A stretch of 46,631 nt of DNA from an uncultured Clostridia bacterium (GTDB lineage Bacteria; Bacillota; Clostridia; Christensenellales; Borkfalkiaceae), in NCBI GenBank assembly GCA_944337235.1, contig CALVLK010000011.1, positions 1 through 46,631 on the forward strand, in the 5' to 3' direction. Every line of letters starts with the position of its first letter. Position 1 is the stretch's first letter. Below are positions 34,252 to 42,279 of the stretch, one piece after another. The position numbers and the translations under genes are program-made. The notes beneath the pieces were generated by a model that did no database searches, was not told where the DNA came from, and saw only the letters and a program-made list of their open reading frames with translations.

Positions 34252-35208
34252 ATGAAACTTGGGTTGGTCCTTTCGGGCGGGATCGCAAAAGGAGCTTATC
34301 AGGCAGGGTTTTTACGCGCCATGGAAGAGGAGGGGATCACAAGCCGGATCGGCTGTATTTCCTGCGCCTCCATAGGACTGTTCAGCGGCTATGCGCTCTC
34401 AGCAGGTAAGCTCGGACTGCTCTGCGACATCTGGAAGGAGATCCATTTTGACTCAACCGTCGATCTGGCTTGTGAGGTCTGGTTCAAGCGCTATCTGAAA
34501 AAACTCATGGAGCGTTTTCTCAATACGGAAGATGTGCTTCATATCCCCATCTATGCACCCATCTGTTATATTTTGCCGCTCATCAGAATGGAGTACTGCA
34601 AATTATACGGGCAGTATATCCGTTCGTGGTCGAAGTTTATGCTGGGGGCGGTCTCCTATCCGTTTCTTTCGGGCGGGGTTCACCTTTTTCGCGGGCAGGT
34701 CACCTTCGACGGCGGGGCGATGGACAACATTCCCGTCTTTCCGCTGCTTGAATTTGAGCAGCCCGACGCCATTCTCATCCTGCACTTTGAATCGGGCTAT
34801 CGGCCGCGGCGCAAGTATCTTCTTTCGGGGATCCCGATCTTTGATTACGACATCTCCATCTCAGACCGATACAGAAAGCATTCCTTCGACTTTCATTCCG
34901 ATACGCTCCATGCTCGCATGGAGCGTGGATATGAATACGGCATCCGTATTACGAAAGAGCTCTTTCGCGGCGGGGAAAATGATCTGGAGGCGGTGTGCGC
35001 GGCGGCAAAACGGCAGCACGAGGAGGAGACGGACAAGCGGCTCGACAGTGTTACCTTCGAAACATGGGTACAGCGTCTGAACGAGCTGTTCTATCCATAT
35101 GTTTCGCAATTCAAGTTAAAAATGCGCGATCTTTCCCTGCACGGCAGGGTGACAAGGTTGCGCAGCAAGAAGGAGGGTAAAAAAATTGTCGATCAGGAAA
35201 TGCCCTAA
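34252..35208 (+). CDS. patatin-like phospholipase
   Basis: Predicted lipid acyl hydrolase with a Ser-Asp dyad; 318 residues. The oxyanion loop is LSGGIAKGAYQAG (8-20). The nucleophile Ser40 is in SCASIG, where the usual GxSxG has Cys in place of the first Gly. Asp153 is in FDGGAMDNIP, the DGG motif. The C-terminal 100 residues are highly charged and helical, without a signal peptide, so the protein is likely cytosolic or membrane-associated. It is the first gene of a unit with two zinc-ribbon membrane proteins, controlled by the XRE operators. Stand-alone patatins include metabolic enzymes and phage-defence effectors; the sequence does not decide. Confidence 0.87.
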   Translation: MKLGLVLSGGIAKGAYQAGFLRAMEEEGITSRIGCISCASIGLFSGYALSAGKLGLLCDIWKEIHFDSTVDLACEVWFKRYLKKLMERFLNTEDVLHIPIYAPICYILPLIRMEYCKLYGQYIRSWSKFMLGAVSYPFLSGGVHLFRGQVTFDGGAMDNIPVFPLLEFEQPDAILILHFESGYRPRRKYLLSGIPIFDYDISISDRYRKHSFDFHSDTLHARMERGYEYGIRITKELFRGGENDLEAVCAAAKRQHEEETDKRLDSVTFETWVQRLNELFYPYVSQFKLKMRDLSLHGRVTRLRSKKEGKKIVDQEMP

Positions 35209-35917
35209 ATGCGGATTGCCCGTTGGGAATTTTTATTCCGCATGTCCCAAATGCGGCGCGGCGATCGTAGAAAAAGGATCGGAGAGATCTGCAGAGGAGT
35301 CGATGCGGACGAGGAAGGAGCGCGCCAAAAAGCTGTTGCAGATCGGAAACATTCGCATTGGCGCATGGGAACTTGCGTTTATTCTTGTCTGCAATGTCGC
35401 CATTGTCCTCGTGCTCGTCAATGCGATCCTCGGCGGTGTCCCATGGTGTCATTATCCCGTATATGCGCTGTTTGTGGCGTATTTCCTTGCCTTTGCTTGC
35501 GTTTCGGGAAATATTAGGCGCTTTCTCACGCGCTATCGGAACGGTATCCTCGTCACAAATTTTATCGCGGGCGTCTTTCAGCTTGTCTATCGCGCGATCG
35601 GATGCGGCGGCATGGAATGGGCATTCGATTATTTCATCCCCATCAACCTGATCGCGGGATGTACCATCATACTGCTTTTGCTCCTTCACCCGGACATTAG
35701 AGTGCGTAGTGTGCTCTTTTCCATTGCCATATTGTTTGTGCAGAATTTTATCCAGCTGCTTCTGATGGCGTTCGGCATCACGGCAGACGGGCGCGTATCG
35801 GTCATATTGGTCACTGTGGCATTCGGCATCAATCTCATCTCGCTCATCGATCTGATCTTTATCTACCTTGTCAAATGCCGCAATCAAGTGGTGGAAACGT
35901 TCCGCTTTTGGGAATGA
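35186..35917 (+). CDS. zinc-ribbon membrane protein (possibly DUF6320-like)
   Basis: A 243-residue protein. The N-terminal zinc ribbon CPKCGLPV ... CPKCGAAI (residues about 6-26) is followed by a basic linker and six hydrophobic segments from about residue 60 to 235. No enzyme motif is seen. The start is a TTG at 35186. It is chosen because AGGAGGG lies 9 bp upstream and because starting later would cut the first CxxC pair. The gene therefore overlaps the patatin gene by 23 bp in another frame, which implies coupled translation. Confidence 0.8.
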   Translation: MSIRKCPKCGLPVGNFYSACPKCGAAIVEKGSERSAEESMRTRKERAKKLLQIGNIRIGAWELAFILVCNVAIVLVLVNAILGGVPWCHYPVYALFVAYFLAFACVSGNIRRFLTRYRNGILVTNFIAGVFQLVYRAIGCGGMEWAFDYFIPINLIAGCTIILLLLLHPDIRVRSVLFSIAILFVQNFIQLLLMAFGITADGRVSVILVTVAFGINLISLIDLIFIYLVKCRNQVVETFRFWE

Positions 35918-35958
35918 CCCTGTGCGGGATATGAATAATTTTTTGGAGGTTTTTACAA

Positions 35959-36327
35959 ATGGCAAAATTTTGCAGCAATTGTGGTAAGGAATTGCCGGAG
36001 AATGCGAATGCCTGCCCGTCGTGCGGAGCGGCGGTGCGGGCGGAGGCGGCACAAGGAGCCGCACAATCCGCGGCACAGCCGATCATTGTCAACGTCGAAA
36101 ACAGCAATGTCAACAATAATACCGCTCCGGCGATCGCGGCGCACGAAAAGAACAAGTGGATCGCTCTGCTGCTTTTGTGGTTTTTCGGCGTTCTCGGGGC
36201 ACACAAATTTTATGAAGGGAAGATCGGAATGGGCATTCTGTATCTCTTCACGCTGGGGTTGTGCGGCATCGGTTGCTTTATCGATTTCTGGGTTCTGCTG
36301 TTTAAGCCCACGCACTATTATGTCTGA
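35959..36327 (+). CDS. zinc-ribbon TM2-domain protein
   Basis: A 122-residue protein. The N-terminal zinc ribbon CSNCGKEL ... CPSCGAAV is followed by an Ala-rich linker (about 28-60). The TM2 domain is two membrane helices, ALLLLWFFGVLGAHKFYEGKIG and LYLFTLGLCGIGCFIDF (given in part), linked by the conserved short turn. TM2 proteins are common and their bacterial role is unclear. A TTGGAGG site lies 9 bp upstream. It is the last gene of the patatin unit, before a terminator. Confidence 0.88.
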   Translation: MAKFCSNCGKELPENANACPSCGAAVRAEAAQGAAQSAAQPIIVNVENSNVNNNTAPAIAAHEKNKWIALLLLWFFGVLGAHKFYEGKIGMGILYLFTLGLCGIGCFIDFWVLLFKPTHYYV

Positions 36328-36380
36328 TGATCATATCTCGATCAATGATACTTTGCTCATACACTCATAAAATCCTTAAT

Positions 36381-36415
36381 TGTCTCGGCTCCTCCTTGAG
36401 GACCGGGGCATTTTT
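36381..36415 (+). terminator. terminator of the patatin unit
   Basis: A 13-bp stem with three G-U pairs and one bulge (TGTCTCGG-C-TCCTC with GAGGA-CCGGGGCA), then ATTTTT. Its T-run overlaps the stop codon of the convergent glycosyltransferase gene. Confidence 0.8.
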
Positions 36416-37451
36416 ATGTGCCAAGTTTTTCGCGCAGGGCGCGGCATCGTTCGGGATCGGCATGGTGCTCTTCGGCAAGGCGCAGGCAATTTCGCGCGGC
36501 GGACATGTCGCCGCGCAGCAGATACAGCTCGCACAGCGCAAGCAGCGGAATGCCCGTGCGGTAGGCGGGGATCTCGAAATCTCCCTCCCGCCCGTGATCG
36601 CGGCAGGAGAGGGCGGAACGGTACCAGAAGATCGCCTCTTCCGTCTTTCCCTCCTCCTGCAGAAGGGCGGCAAGCTCGCAGACGGCGGCCGCCCGCGGTT
36701 CGCCGTAGAGGAAGCTGCGTAGCAGCGCCCCTTTGGCAAGTGTTCTGTCGCCCAGGGCGAGGCGGCAGCGTGAGATGATCCTGCAGGCGTCGATCTGGTT
36801 GACATACCATCCGTCTGGACCGAGCATCTGTTCAAGTTTTTTGATCGCCTCCCCAAACGCAGCGTGATAGTACAGCTCCCGCCCGTAATAATAGAGGTCG
36901 CGGGGCGAGAGCTTTTCCTCCCGCTCCCACAGGCGGTAGATGTCGAGGTTGCGCGTGCCGCGTTCCTTTGCGCTTCCGAGGTGGCGGAAACACACGTCGG
37001 AATGGCAGATCACACCGCTCGGCTGCACACACTCGTGTACCCGTCCCAAAAAGCGAAAGCGCGCCTCGCGTTTGAAGATGCGCTCGCGGCAGAATATAAG
37101 CTCGCCCGCGGCGTAGGGGCACATGACGACGTCGGGCGCCCGCTCCTGCAACAGTTTTTTTAGCTCGGCAAAGCCCGCGCGGCTCTCCTGCGGCAGGATA
37201 TCGTCCGCGTCCATCCACAGGATATAGTCGCCGTGCGCGCGGTCGATCGCGGCATTGCGCGCCGCGGCAAAATTCTGCCGCCAGGGCAGGTCAAAGACGT
37301 GTTCGGTATATCTCTCTGCGATCGCACGGGTGTCATCCTTCGAGCCTGTGTCTGCAATGACGATCTCATCGACGAGGTCGCAGACGCTGTCAAGGCAGCG
37401 CGCAAGCACTGCCGCTTCGTCGCGAACGATCATGGTCAGCGAAAGTTTCAT
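36414..37451 (-). CDS. family 2 glycosyltransferase with TPR-like tail
   Basis: A 345-residue protein. The N-terminal GT-A domain carries LTMIVRDEAAVLARCL, EIVIADTGSKDDT and the metal-binding WMDADD (DxD) motif. This is the SunS/WaaE-like branch of GT2, often followed by TPR repeats. The C-terminal 150 residues have the helical TPR pattern (WYVNQIDACRIISRCRLALG, EEAIFWYRSALSC). Donor and acceptor sugars are unknown. The start at 37451 has a GAGAGGA ribosome binding site and begins right at the GT2 fold; a longer frame upstream would add 62 residues without similarity. Confidence 0.88.
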   Translation of the reverse strand: MKLSLTMIVRDEAAVLARCLDSVCDLVDEIVIADTGSKDDTRAIAERYTEHVFDLPWRQNFAAARNAAIDRAHGDYILWMDADDILPQESRAGFAELKKLLQERAPDVVMCPYAAGELIFCRERIFKREARFRFLGRVHECVQPSGVICHSDVCFRHLGSAKERGTRNLDIYRLWEREEKLSPRDLYYYGRELYYHAAFGEAIKKLEQMLGPDGWYVNQIDACRIISRCRLALGDRTLAKGALLRSFLYGEPRAAAVCELAALLQEEGKTEEAIFWYRSALSCRDHGREGDFEIPAYRTGIPLLALCELYLLRGDMSAARNCLRLAEEHHADPERCRALREKLGT

Positions 37452-37515
37452 GGGTATTGTCCTCTCGCCATGATATGCGGCTGGCAGGCGGCGCGTGCAA
37501 ATTGCGCCGCTTCGG

Positions 37516-37545
37516 TTGACAGATAAGGGGGACATTTTGTATAAT
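37516..37545 (+). promoter_or_regulatory. promoter of the SdpI-NatAB unit
   Basis: TTGACA at 37516-37521 and TATAAT at 37540-37545 with 18-bp spacing. Confidence 0.8.
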
Positions 37546-37582
37546 AGAAGCGGCATAAAATCATGTTGCAAAAGGAGAGAAT

Positions 37583-38266
37583 ATGCTTTCTGCAATCTTC
37601 TATACCGCGCTGTCGCTCTGTAATCTGCTGCTCGCATTGCTGGGCGTGTTGCTTTTGCCCGAAACGGTCGCCACGCATTTTTCTCTGCAGGGCGTGGTGG
37701 ACGGCATGGGGTCGCCCGCCGTCTATCTGGCGCTTCCTGCGGCTGCCGCGCTCATCTCCGCCGCCGTGTGGGTGGCCGAGGCGCGCTTGCGCCGCCTCCG
37801 TACGCCGGTGAAAGGGATCTGCTTTGCCGTGGGCGCCGTACTTGTCTACGTCGGCTGGATCCTTTTTTCTCTCATTTCGGACGGCGTCGGGCCGGGCGAG
37901 ACGGTGCGCTTTCCAAGTGCCGTCGCCGTAGGGCTTCCCTTTTCGATGCTGTATATCGCCTGCGGAGTGAGTTTTTTCCGCCTGCGCCCCAACTCCCTCT
38001 TCGGGATCCGCACCTCTGCGACGGGCAAAGATGATATGATCTGGGCAAAGACGCACCGATTCGGCGGCATTCTCTTTGTCGCGGCAGGTGTGCTCTCTTT
38101 TTTGGTATGCATTGCCGCGTCCAACCTGCTCTCCGATGCGATCGAGCCCTATCTGCTGCTCGTTCCGCTTGCGCTCATGGCTGCGGCGGGGCTGATCCCC
38201 ATGTATTATGCGCATCTTCTCGCTCGGCAAAAGGTGCACAAGGAGAAAGAACAGTATGACAGATGA
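37583..38266 (+). CDS. SdpI/DUF1648 family membrane protein
   Basis: A 227-residue protein. The N-terminal DUF1648 region (LPETVATHFSLQGVVDGMG) is followed by several membrane segments. The SdpI motif FGIRTSATGKDDMIWAKTHRFGG (23 residues in all) precedes the last two helices. B. subtilis SdpI gives immunity to the SdpC toxin and can signal through a repressor; most homologues are uncharacterised. It is the first gene of a unit with an ABC exporter, overlapping natA by 11 bp, which suggests a shared role in envelope stress or toxin protection. Confidence 0.87.
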   Translation: MLSAIFYTALSLCNLLLALLGVLLLPETVATHFSLQGVVDGMGSPAVYLALPAAAALISAAVWVAEARLRRLRTPVKGICFAVGAVLVYVGWILFSLISDGVGPGETVRFPSAVAVGLPFSMLYIACGVSFFRLRPNSLFGIRTSATGKDDMIWAKTHRFGGILFVAAGVLSFLVCIAASNLLSDAIEPYLLLVPLALMAAAGLIPMYYAHLLARQKVHKEKEQYDR

Positions 38267-39035
38267 GATCGTACGCGCGGAGGCGCTGCGCAAGACCTTT
38301 ACGCTTTCACGAAAACAACAGAAGATCGAACGCACATCGGAGCGCAGGAAGGTCGCCGTCGACGGGCTCTCCTTTTCTGTGCACAGCGGCGAGATCTACG
38401 GGCTGCTCGGCCCCAACGGGGCGGGCAAGACGACGACTTTAAGGATGCTCTCCACGCTCATCTCGCCCGACGCGGGCGACGCGACCGTGGCGGGGCATTC
38501 CATCGTGCATGAGCCGCAGGCGGTGCGCGATCACATCGGATTCATGACGGGGGAATTGAAGCTTGAAGGCTTCTTTACGCCGGACTATCTCTTCGATTTC
38601 TTCGGCGCGCTGCACGGGGTGGAGCGGGAGACGCTCGCCCTGCGCAAGCGCGAGCTCTTTTCCCGCTTCGGCATCGACAAATTTGCAGAGGTCAGGGTAC
38701 AGGATCTCTCCACCGGCATGCGGCAGAAGGTCTCGCTCGTCATCGCCATCGTGCACGATCCCGAAGTCGTCATCTTCGACGAACCGACAAACGGCCTGGA
38801 TGTCCTCACCGCCAAGGTCGTTACAGATTTCCTGCTCGAACTGCGCCGCATGGGCAAGAGCGTTCTGCTCTCCACACATATCTTCTCGCTTGTAGAAAAA
38901 CTGTGCGACCGCGTCGGGATCATCGTCGACGGCAGAATGGTGCAGGACGGCACCCTTGCCGCGGTGTGCGGGCAGCAGACGCTTGAGGAGCGCTTCTTTG
39001 CGCTCTATGAGGAGCTCAAGGGGGAGGTCGTATGA
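38256..39035 (+). CDS. ABC transporter ATPase, NatA-like
   Basis: A 259-residue ATPase. Walker A is GPNGAGKTT, the signature is LSTGMRQKVSL, Walker B is VVIFDEPTNGLD, and the H-loop is LLSTHIF. Close to the NatA group (sodium efflux/DRI family), which pairs with a NatB-type permease as here. The start at 38256 has AAGGAG upstream, and it overlaps the end of the SdpI gene. The natural substrate is unknown. Confidence 0.92.
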   Translation: MTDEIVRAEALRKTFTLSRKQQKIERTSERRKVAVDGLSFSVHSGEIYGLLGPNGAGKTTTLRMLSTLISPDAGDATVAGHSIVHEPQAVRDHIGFMTGELKLEGFFTPDYLFDFFGALHGVERETLALRKRELFSRFGIDKFAEVRVQDLSTGMRQKVSLVIAIVHDPEVVIFDEPTNGLDVLTAKVVTDFLLELRRMGKSVLLSTHIFSLVEKLCDRVGIIVDGRMVQDGTLAAVCGQQTLEERFFALYEELKGEVV

Positions 39036-40165
39036 AGCTGCTTGCCATTGCAAAAAAGGAATTTGCGCGCTTTTTCCGCGATCGGCGCATGGTCATCTCC
39101 ATGCTCATCCCGGGGCTTCTGATCTTTATCCTCTATTCCGTCATGGGCTCTGCGCTCTGGGATGAGGAGGAGCACTATCAATTCCGCGTCTATCTTTCGG
39201 GGGAGTCGCTCGCCACGGAGCAGATTACCTCGCTTGCGGCCGCCTCCGATTGGTCGGTCGAATATCTTCCGGCAGAAGACATTGCCGCGGCGGAGGCCGC
39301 GGTGGAGGAGGGGGAAGCGACGGCGCTTGTCGTCTTTTCGCCGGGGTTTGACGAGGCGGTGCTCGCCTATGACGGCGGCACGGCGGGCGCCACGGTCGAG
39401 ATCGTGTACAACTCCTCCGCCGAGGACAGCTTTGCCTTCTATACGCTCGCCTCGAACGTGCTGAGCAATTACAGGCAGGCATTCTATGTGCTTCCCTCCG
39501 ACCGCGCCGATGAGACAAGCCTCTTTTCTTCGCTTTTGGGCGACGTGCTGCCCTTTCTCATCGTCACGCTGCTCTTTTCCTCCGCCATGAGCATCACTTT
39601 GGAATCGATCGCGGGGGAGAAGGAGCGCGGCACGCTGGCGACCATCCTGGTCACCCCCATCAAACGGTCGCATCTGGCATTCGGCAAGGTACTTCCCCTT
39701 GCGGGGATCTCGCTGATCGGCGCGATATCGAGCTTCCTCGGCGTCATGTTCTCCATGCCCAAACTTGTGGGGATGTCCCTCTCCGGTTTGGTCGGGGGAT
39801 ACGGCTTTGTGAGCTACCTTCTGCTGTTCTTGCTCATCCTCAGCATCGTGCCCGTCATCGTCTCCGCCATCGCCGCGGTGTCTACGTCGGCGCGGTCCGT
39901 CAAAGAGGCGTCGGGCTATACGAGCGTCCTCATGATCGTCGTCATGCTCCTCTCCATCGTGACGGGTTTTGTCGGGGAGATGGGCCCGTGGGTCTATTTT
40001 GTGCCCATCCTCAATGCCGTTGCGGGGATGCAGGCGGTGCTCTATATGAGCATATCCCTCTGGCAGGCATTGGCGGCGGTTGCGGTCAATCTCGTGTTTT
40101 CCGTGCTGCTCGTCTTTCTGATCGCACGCATGCTCTCCAGCGAGCGCATCATGTTCGGCAAATGA
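39032..40165 (+). CDS. ABC transporter permease, NatB-like
   Basis: A 377-residue ABC-2-type permease. One N-terminal membrane helix (about 20-37) is followed by a large extracytoplasmic domain of about 130 residues. Then come the five-helix core with GEKERGTLATILVTPIKR, the usual cytoplasmic motif of NatB/DrrB permeases. The start overlaps the natA stop by 4 bp (ATGA). Partner of the preceding ATPase; substrate not predictable. Confidence 0.92.
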   Translation: MKLLAIAKKEFARFFRDRRMVISMLIPGLLIFILYSVMGSALWDEEEHYQFRVYLSGESLATEQITSLAAASDWSVEYLPAEDIAAAEAAVEEGEATALVVFSPGFDEAVLAYDGGTAGATVEIVYNSSAEDSFAFYTLASNVLSNYRQAFYVLPSDRADETSLFSSLLGDVLPFLIVTLLFSSAMSITLESIAGEKERGTLATILVTPIKRSHLAFGKVLPLAGISLIGAISSFLGVMFSMPKLVGMSLSGLVGGYGFVSYLLLFLLILSIVPVIVSAIAAVSTSARSVKEASGYTSVLMIVVMLLSIVTGFVGEMGPWVYFVPILNAVAGMQAVLYMSISLWQALAAVAVNLVFSVLLVFLIARMLSSERIMFGK

Positions 40166-40183
40166 CGGCGTGCCTCAAATTGC

Positions 40184-40213
40184 TTGACAGAGAGGCCCTT
40201 TGTGTGCGATAAT
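40184..40213 (+). promoter_or_regulatory. promoter of the third LRR lipoprotein
   Basis: TTGACA at 40184-40189 and GATAAT at 40208-40213, 18-bp spacing. It has no homopolymer run, unlike the promoters of LRR copies 1 and 2. Confidence 0.7.
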
Positions 40214-40239
40214 AGATGAATAGCAAAAGGAGCATCATC

Positions 40240-42141
40240 ATGAAGAGATATCTTTGGGCGCTCGGTGCGTTCGTCTGTCTTGCCGTTGCGTTGACGGTCG
40301 GCTGCACCAGAGCGCAGGAACATACAGAACATACCTTTGGCGAATGGACGATCGTCACGCATGCCACCTGCCTGGAAGAGGGGCTGCGCGAGCGCGTCTG
40401 CACGGAGTGCGGCGAGCGGGAGACGGAGACGATCCCCGCGCTCGGGCACGACTATAACAGCAAAAATGTCTGTACCTGCTGCGGTACCGCATGGGAATAT
40501 ACAGAGGGGCTCTCCTACGTCTCGAACGGCGACGGCAGGACCTATTCCGTCAGCGGCATCGGAACGGCGGAGGAGCGCGATATCGCGTTCCCGTACTATT
40601 ACGACGACCGCCCCGTCATTGCGGTTGCCGCCTATGCCTTTGAGGACGTCACGACCATCAGAAGTGTGCGCTTTTCTCCCATGCAGACGAACGTCGGCAT
40701 CTCTGCCTTTTCGGGCTGCACTGCGCTTGCGCAGGTGACGCTTACCGACAGCATCACGGCGATCGAGGACGGCGCCTTTGCGGACTGTTCCGCCCTGACC
40801 GCGATCGAGATCCCGGACAGCGTTACAAGGGTCTCGCAGCGCGTCTTTCAGAACTGCACCTCTCTGCGCGACGTCACGCTGCCGCAGGGGATGAGCAGCA
40901 TACCAGCGTTTCTGTTCTACGGCTGCACCTCGCTTGCAGATGTGAGCATTCCGAGCGGGGTCATGGAGATCGGCATCTCGGCGTTCCACAACTGTTCATC
41001 GCTGTACGGTCTTACGCTGCCCGAAGGTCTGCGCACGATCGGCGACTACGCCTTCTGTGCCTGCACCTCGCTGGCAGAGATCACTTTTCCGGATAATACC
41101 ACGTCGATCGGTGAAAGTGCCTTCTATGACTGCTACGGGCTCATTCGCGTCACACTCGGCAGGGGGATCTCGTCCATCGGCGCGAATTCGTTTTCGGGGT
41201 GTTCCAAATTGGTCGAGATTTCCAACCTCTCTTCGCTCACGATAAGGGCGGGCTCCACGGCAAACGGCGGCATTGCGGCATCGGCGGGGAGCGTGATTCG
41301 TGAAGGGGAAGAGAGCGCGATCACCGATCTCGACGGATTTTTGTTCTATCGCGGTGCGCTGTACGGCTATATCGGCAGCGAGCGCGCGCCGCGTATGCCC
41401 GAAGATCTTGCGGGCGCAACCTACACGGTCGTTCCCAGGGCGTTCTACGGACGCAGCGACCTTACGGGGATGACGATCTCAGACGGCGTCACCGCGATCG
41501 GCGATCAGGCTTTTTATGCGTGTACGATGCTCCGGGACGTCACCTTCGGCACGTCGCTGACAAGCATCGGGGAGAGCGCCTTTGCGGGCTGTCTCAACCT
41601 TTCCTCCGTCGCGCTGGGCGACAGCCTTACGGAGATCGGCGATAATGCCTTTTCGGGCTGTGTGAGCCTTTCTTCGCTCGAGATCGGCAGCGGCGTCACT
41701 TCGATCGGCAACGGGGCCTTTTACGGATGTACGACGCTCAGAACGGCGGCGATCGACGGGGCGGCGACCGTGGGCGACAGGGCATTTTATGGCTGCATAC
41801 GGTTGGAGCGCGCAGATCTTTCTTCCGTGACTGCGTTGGGCGAGGCGGTATTCTTCCGCTGCAGCGCGCTGACGGAGGTCTCGCTGGGGGCGATCGATGC
41901 GATCGGATCCTCCATGTTCGGGCAGTGCTCCTCCCTGGTCGAGATTGAGATCCCTGCCTCGGTGACGAGCATTCACAGCAACGCCTTCGGGGGCTGCAGC
42001 GCGCTTGCAAGCGCACGATTTGCCGTGACGGAGGGCTGGCGTACTGCATTGGGCGAGGAGGTCTCCCAAGACATTCTCTCCGATCCCGCGGCTGCGGCAC
42101 AGCTGCTTGCGGCAGCGCAGACCTATCTGATGCGCGGTTAA
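40240..42141 (+). CDS. BspA-type LRR lipoprotein, divergent family member
   Basis: A 633-residue predicted surface lipoprotein. The signal ends LTVGC at Cys22. A cysteine-rich module follows (HTFGEWTIVTHATC ... CTECG ... NVCTCCG), then about 20 TpLRR units of AFxxCxxLxxVxLPxxVTxIGxx form, with one island near residues 345-400. The units are diverse at DNA level, unlike copies 1 and 2, so this gene is not undergoing the same recent expansion. The start at 40240 has AAAAGGAG upstream; an in-frame ATG at 40216 lies at the predicted transcription start. Role unknown, perhaps adhesion. Confidence 0.9.
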   Translation: MKRYLWALGAFVCLAVALTVGCTRAQEHTEHTFGEWTIVTHATCLEEGLRERVCTECGERETETIPALGHDYNSKNVCTCCGTAWEYTEGLSYVSNGDGRTYSVSGIGTAEERDIAFPYYYDDRPVIAVAAYAFEDVTTIRSVRFSPMQTNVGISAFSGCTALAQVTLTDSITAIEDGAFADCSALTAIEIPDSVTRVSQRVFQNCTSLRDVTLPQGMSSIPAFLFYGCTSLADVSIPSGVMEIGISAFHNCSSLYGLTLPEGLRTIGDYAFCACTSLAEITFPDNTTSIGESAFYDCYGLIRVTLGRGISSIGANSFSGCSKLVEISNLSSLTIRAGSTANGGIAASAGSVIREGEESAITDLDGFLFYRGALYGYIGSERAPRMPEDLAGATYTVVPRAFYGRSDLTGMTISDGVTAIGDQAFYACTMLRDVTFGTSLTSIGESAFAGCLNLSSVALGDSLTEIGDNAFSGCVSLSSLEIGSGVTSIGNGAFYGCTTLRTAAIDGAATVGDRAFYGCIRLERADLSSVTALGEAVFFRCSALTEVSLGAIDAIGSSMFGQCSSLVEIEIPASVTSIHSNAFGGCSALASARFAVTEGWRTALGEEVSQDILSDPAAAAQLLAAAQTYLMRG

Positions 42142-42155
42142 ACACAAATGATCAT

Positions 42156-42188
42156 GAGCGCCTTTCTGAAACAGGAGGGCGCTCTTTT
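42156..42188 (+). terminator. terminator of the third LRR gene
   Basis: A 13-bp stem (GAGCGCCTTTCTG with CAGGAGGGCGCTC, two G-U pairs), AAA loop, then four T. Confidence 0.9.
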
Positions 42189-42200
42189 ATATTTTTTTGC

Positions 42201-42237
42201 AGGCGTGCTTGACGGACGGGCACGCCTGTGCTATAAT
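42201..42237 (+). promoter_or_regulatory. mscS promoter with overlapping dyad
   Basis: TTGACG at 42209-42214 and TATAAT at 42232-42237, 17-bp spacing. An 8-bp inverted repeat AGGCGTGC (42201-42208) / GCACGCCT (42220-42227) surrounds the -35 element and could be an operator. Confidence 0.75.
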
Positions 42238-42279
42238 CTTATAAAAAATCGGAAATGACAAAAGAAGGAGGTATGTTTT

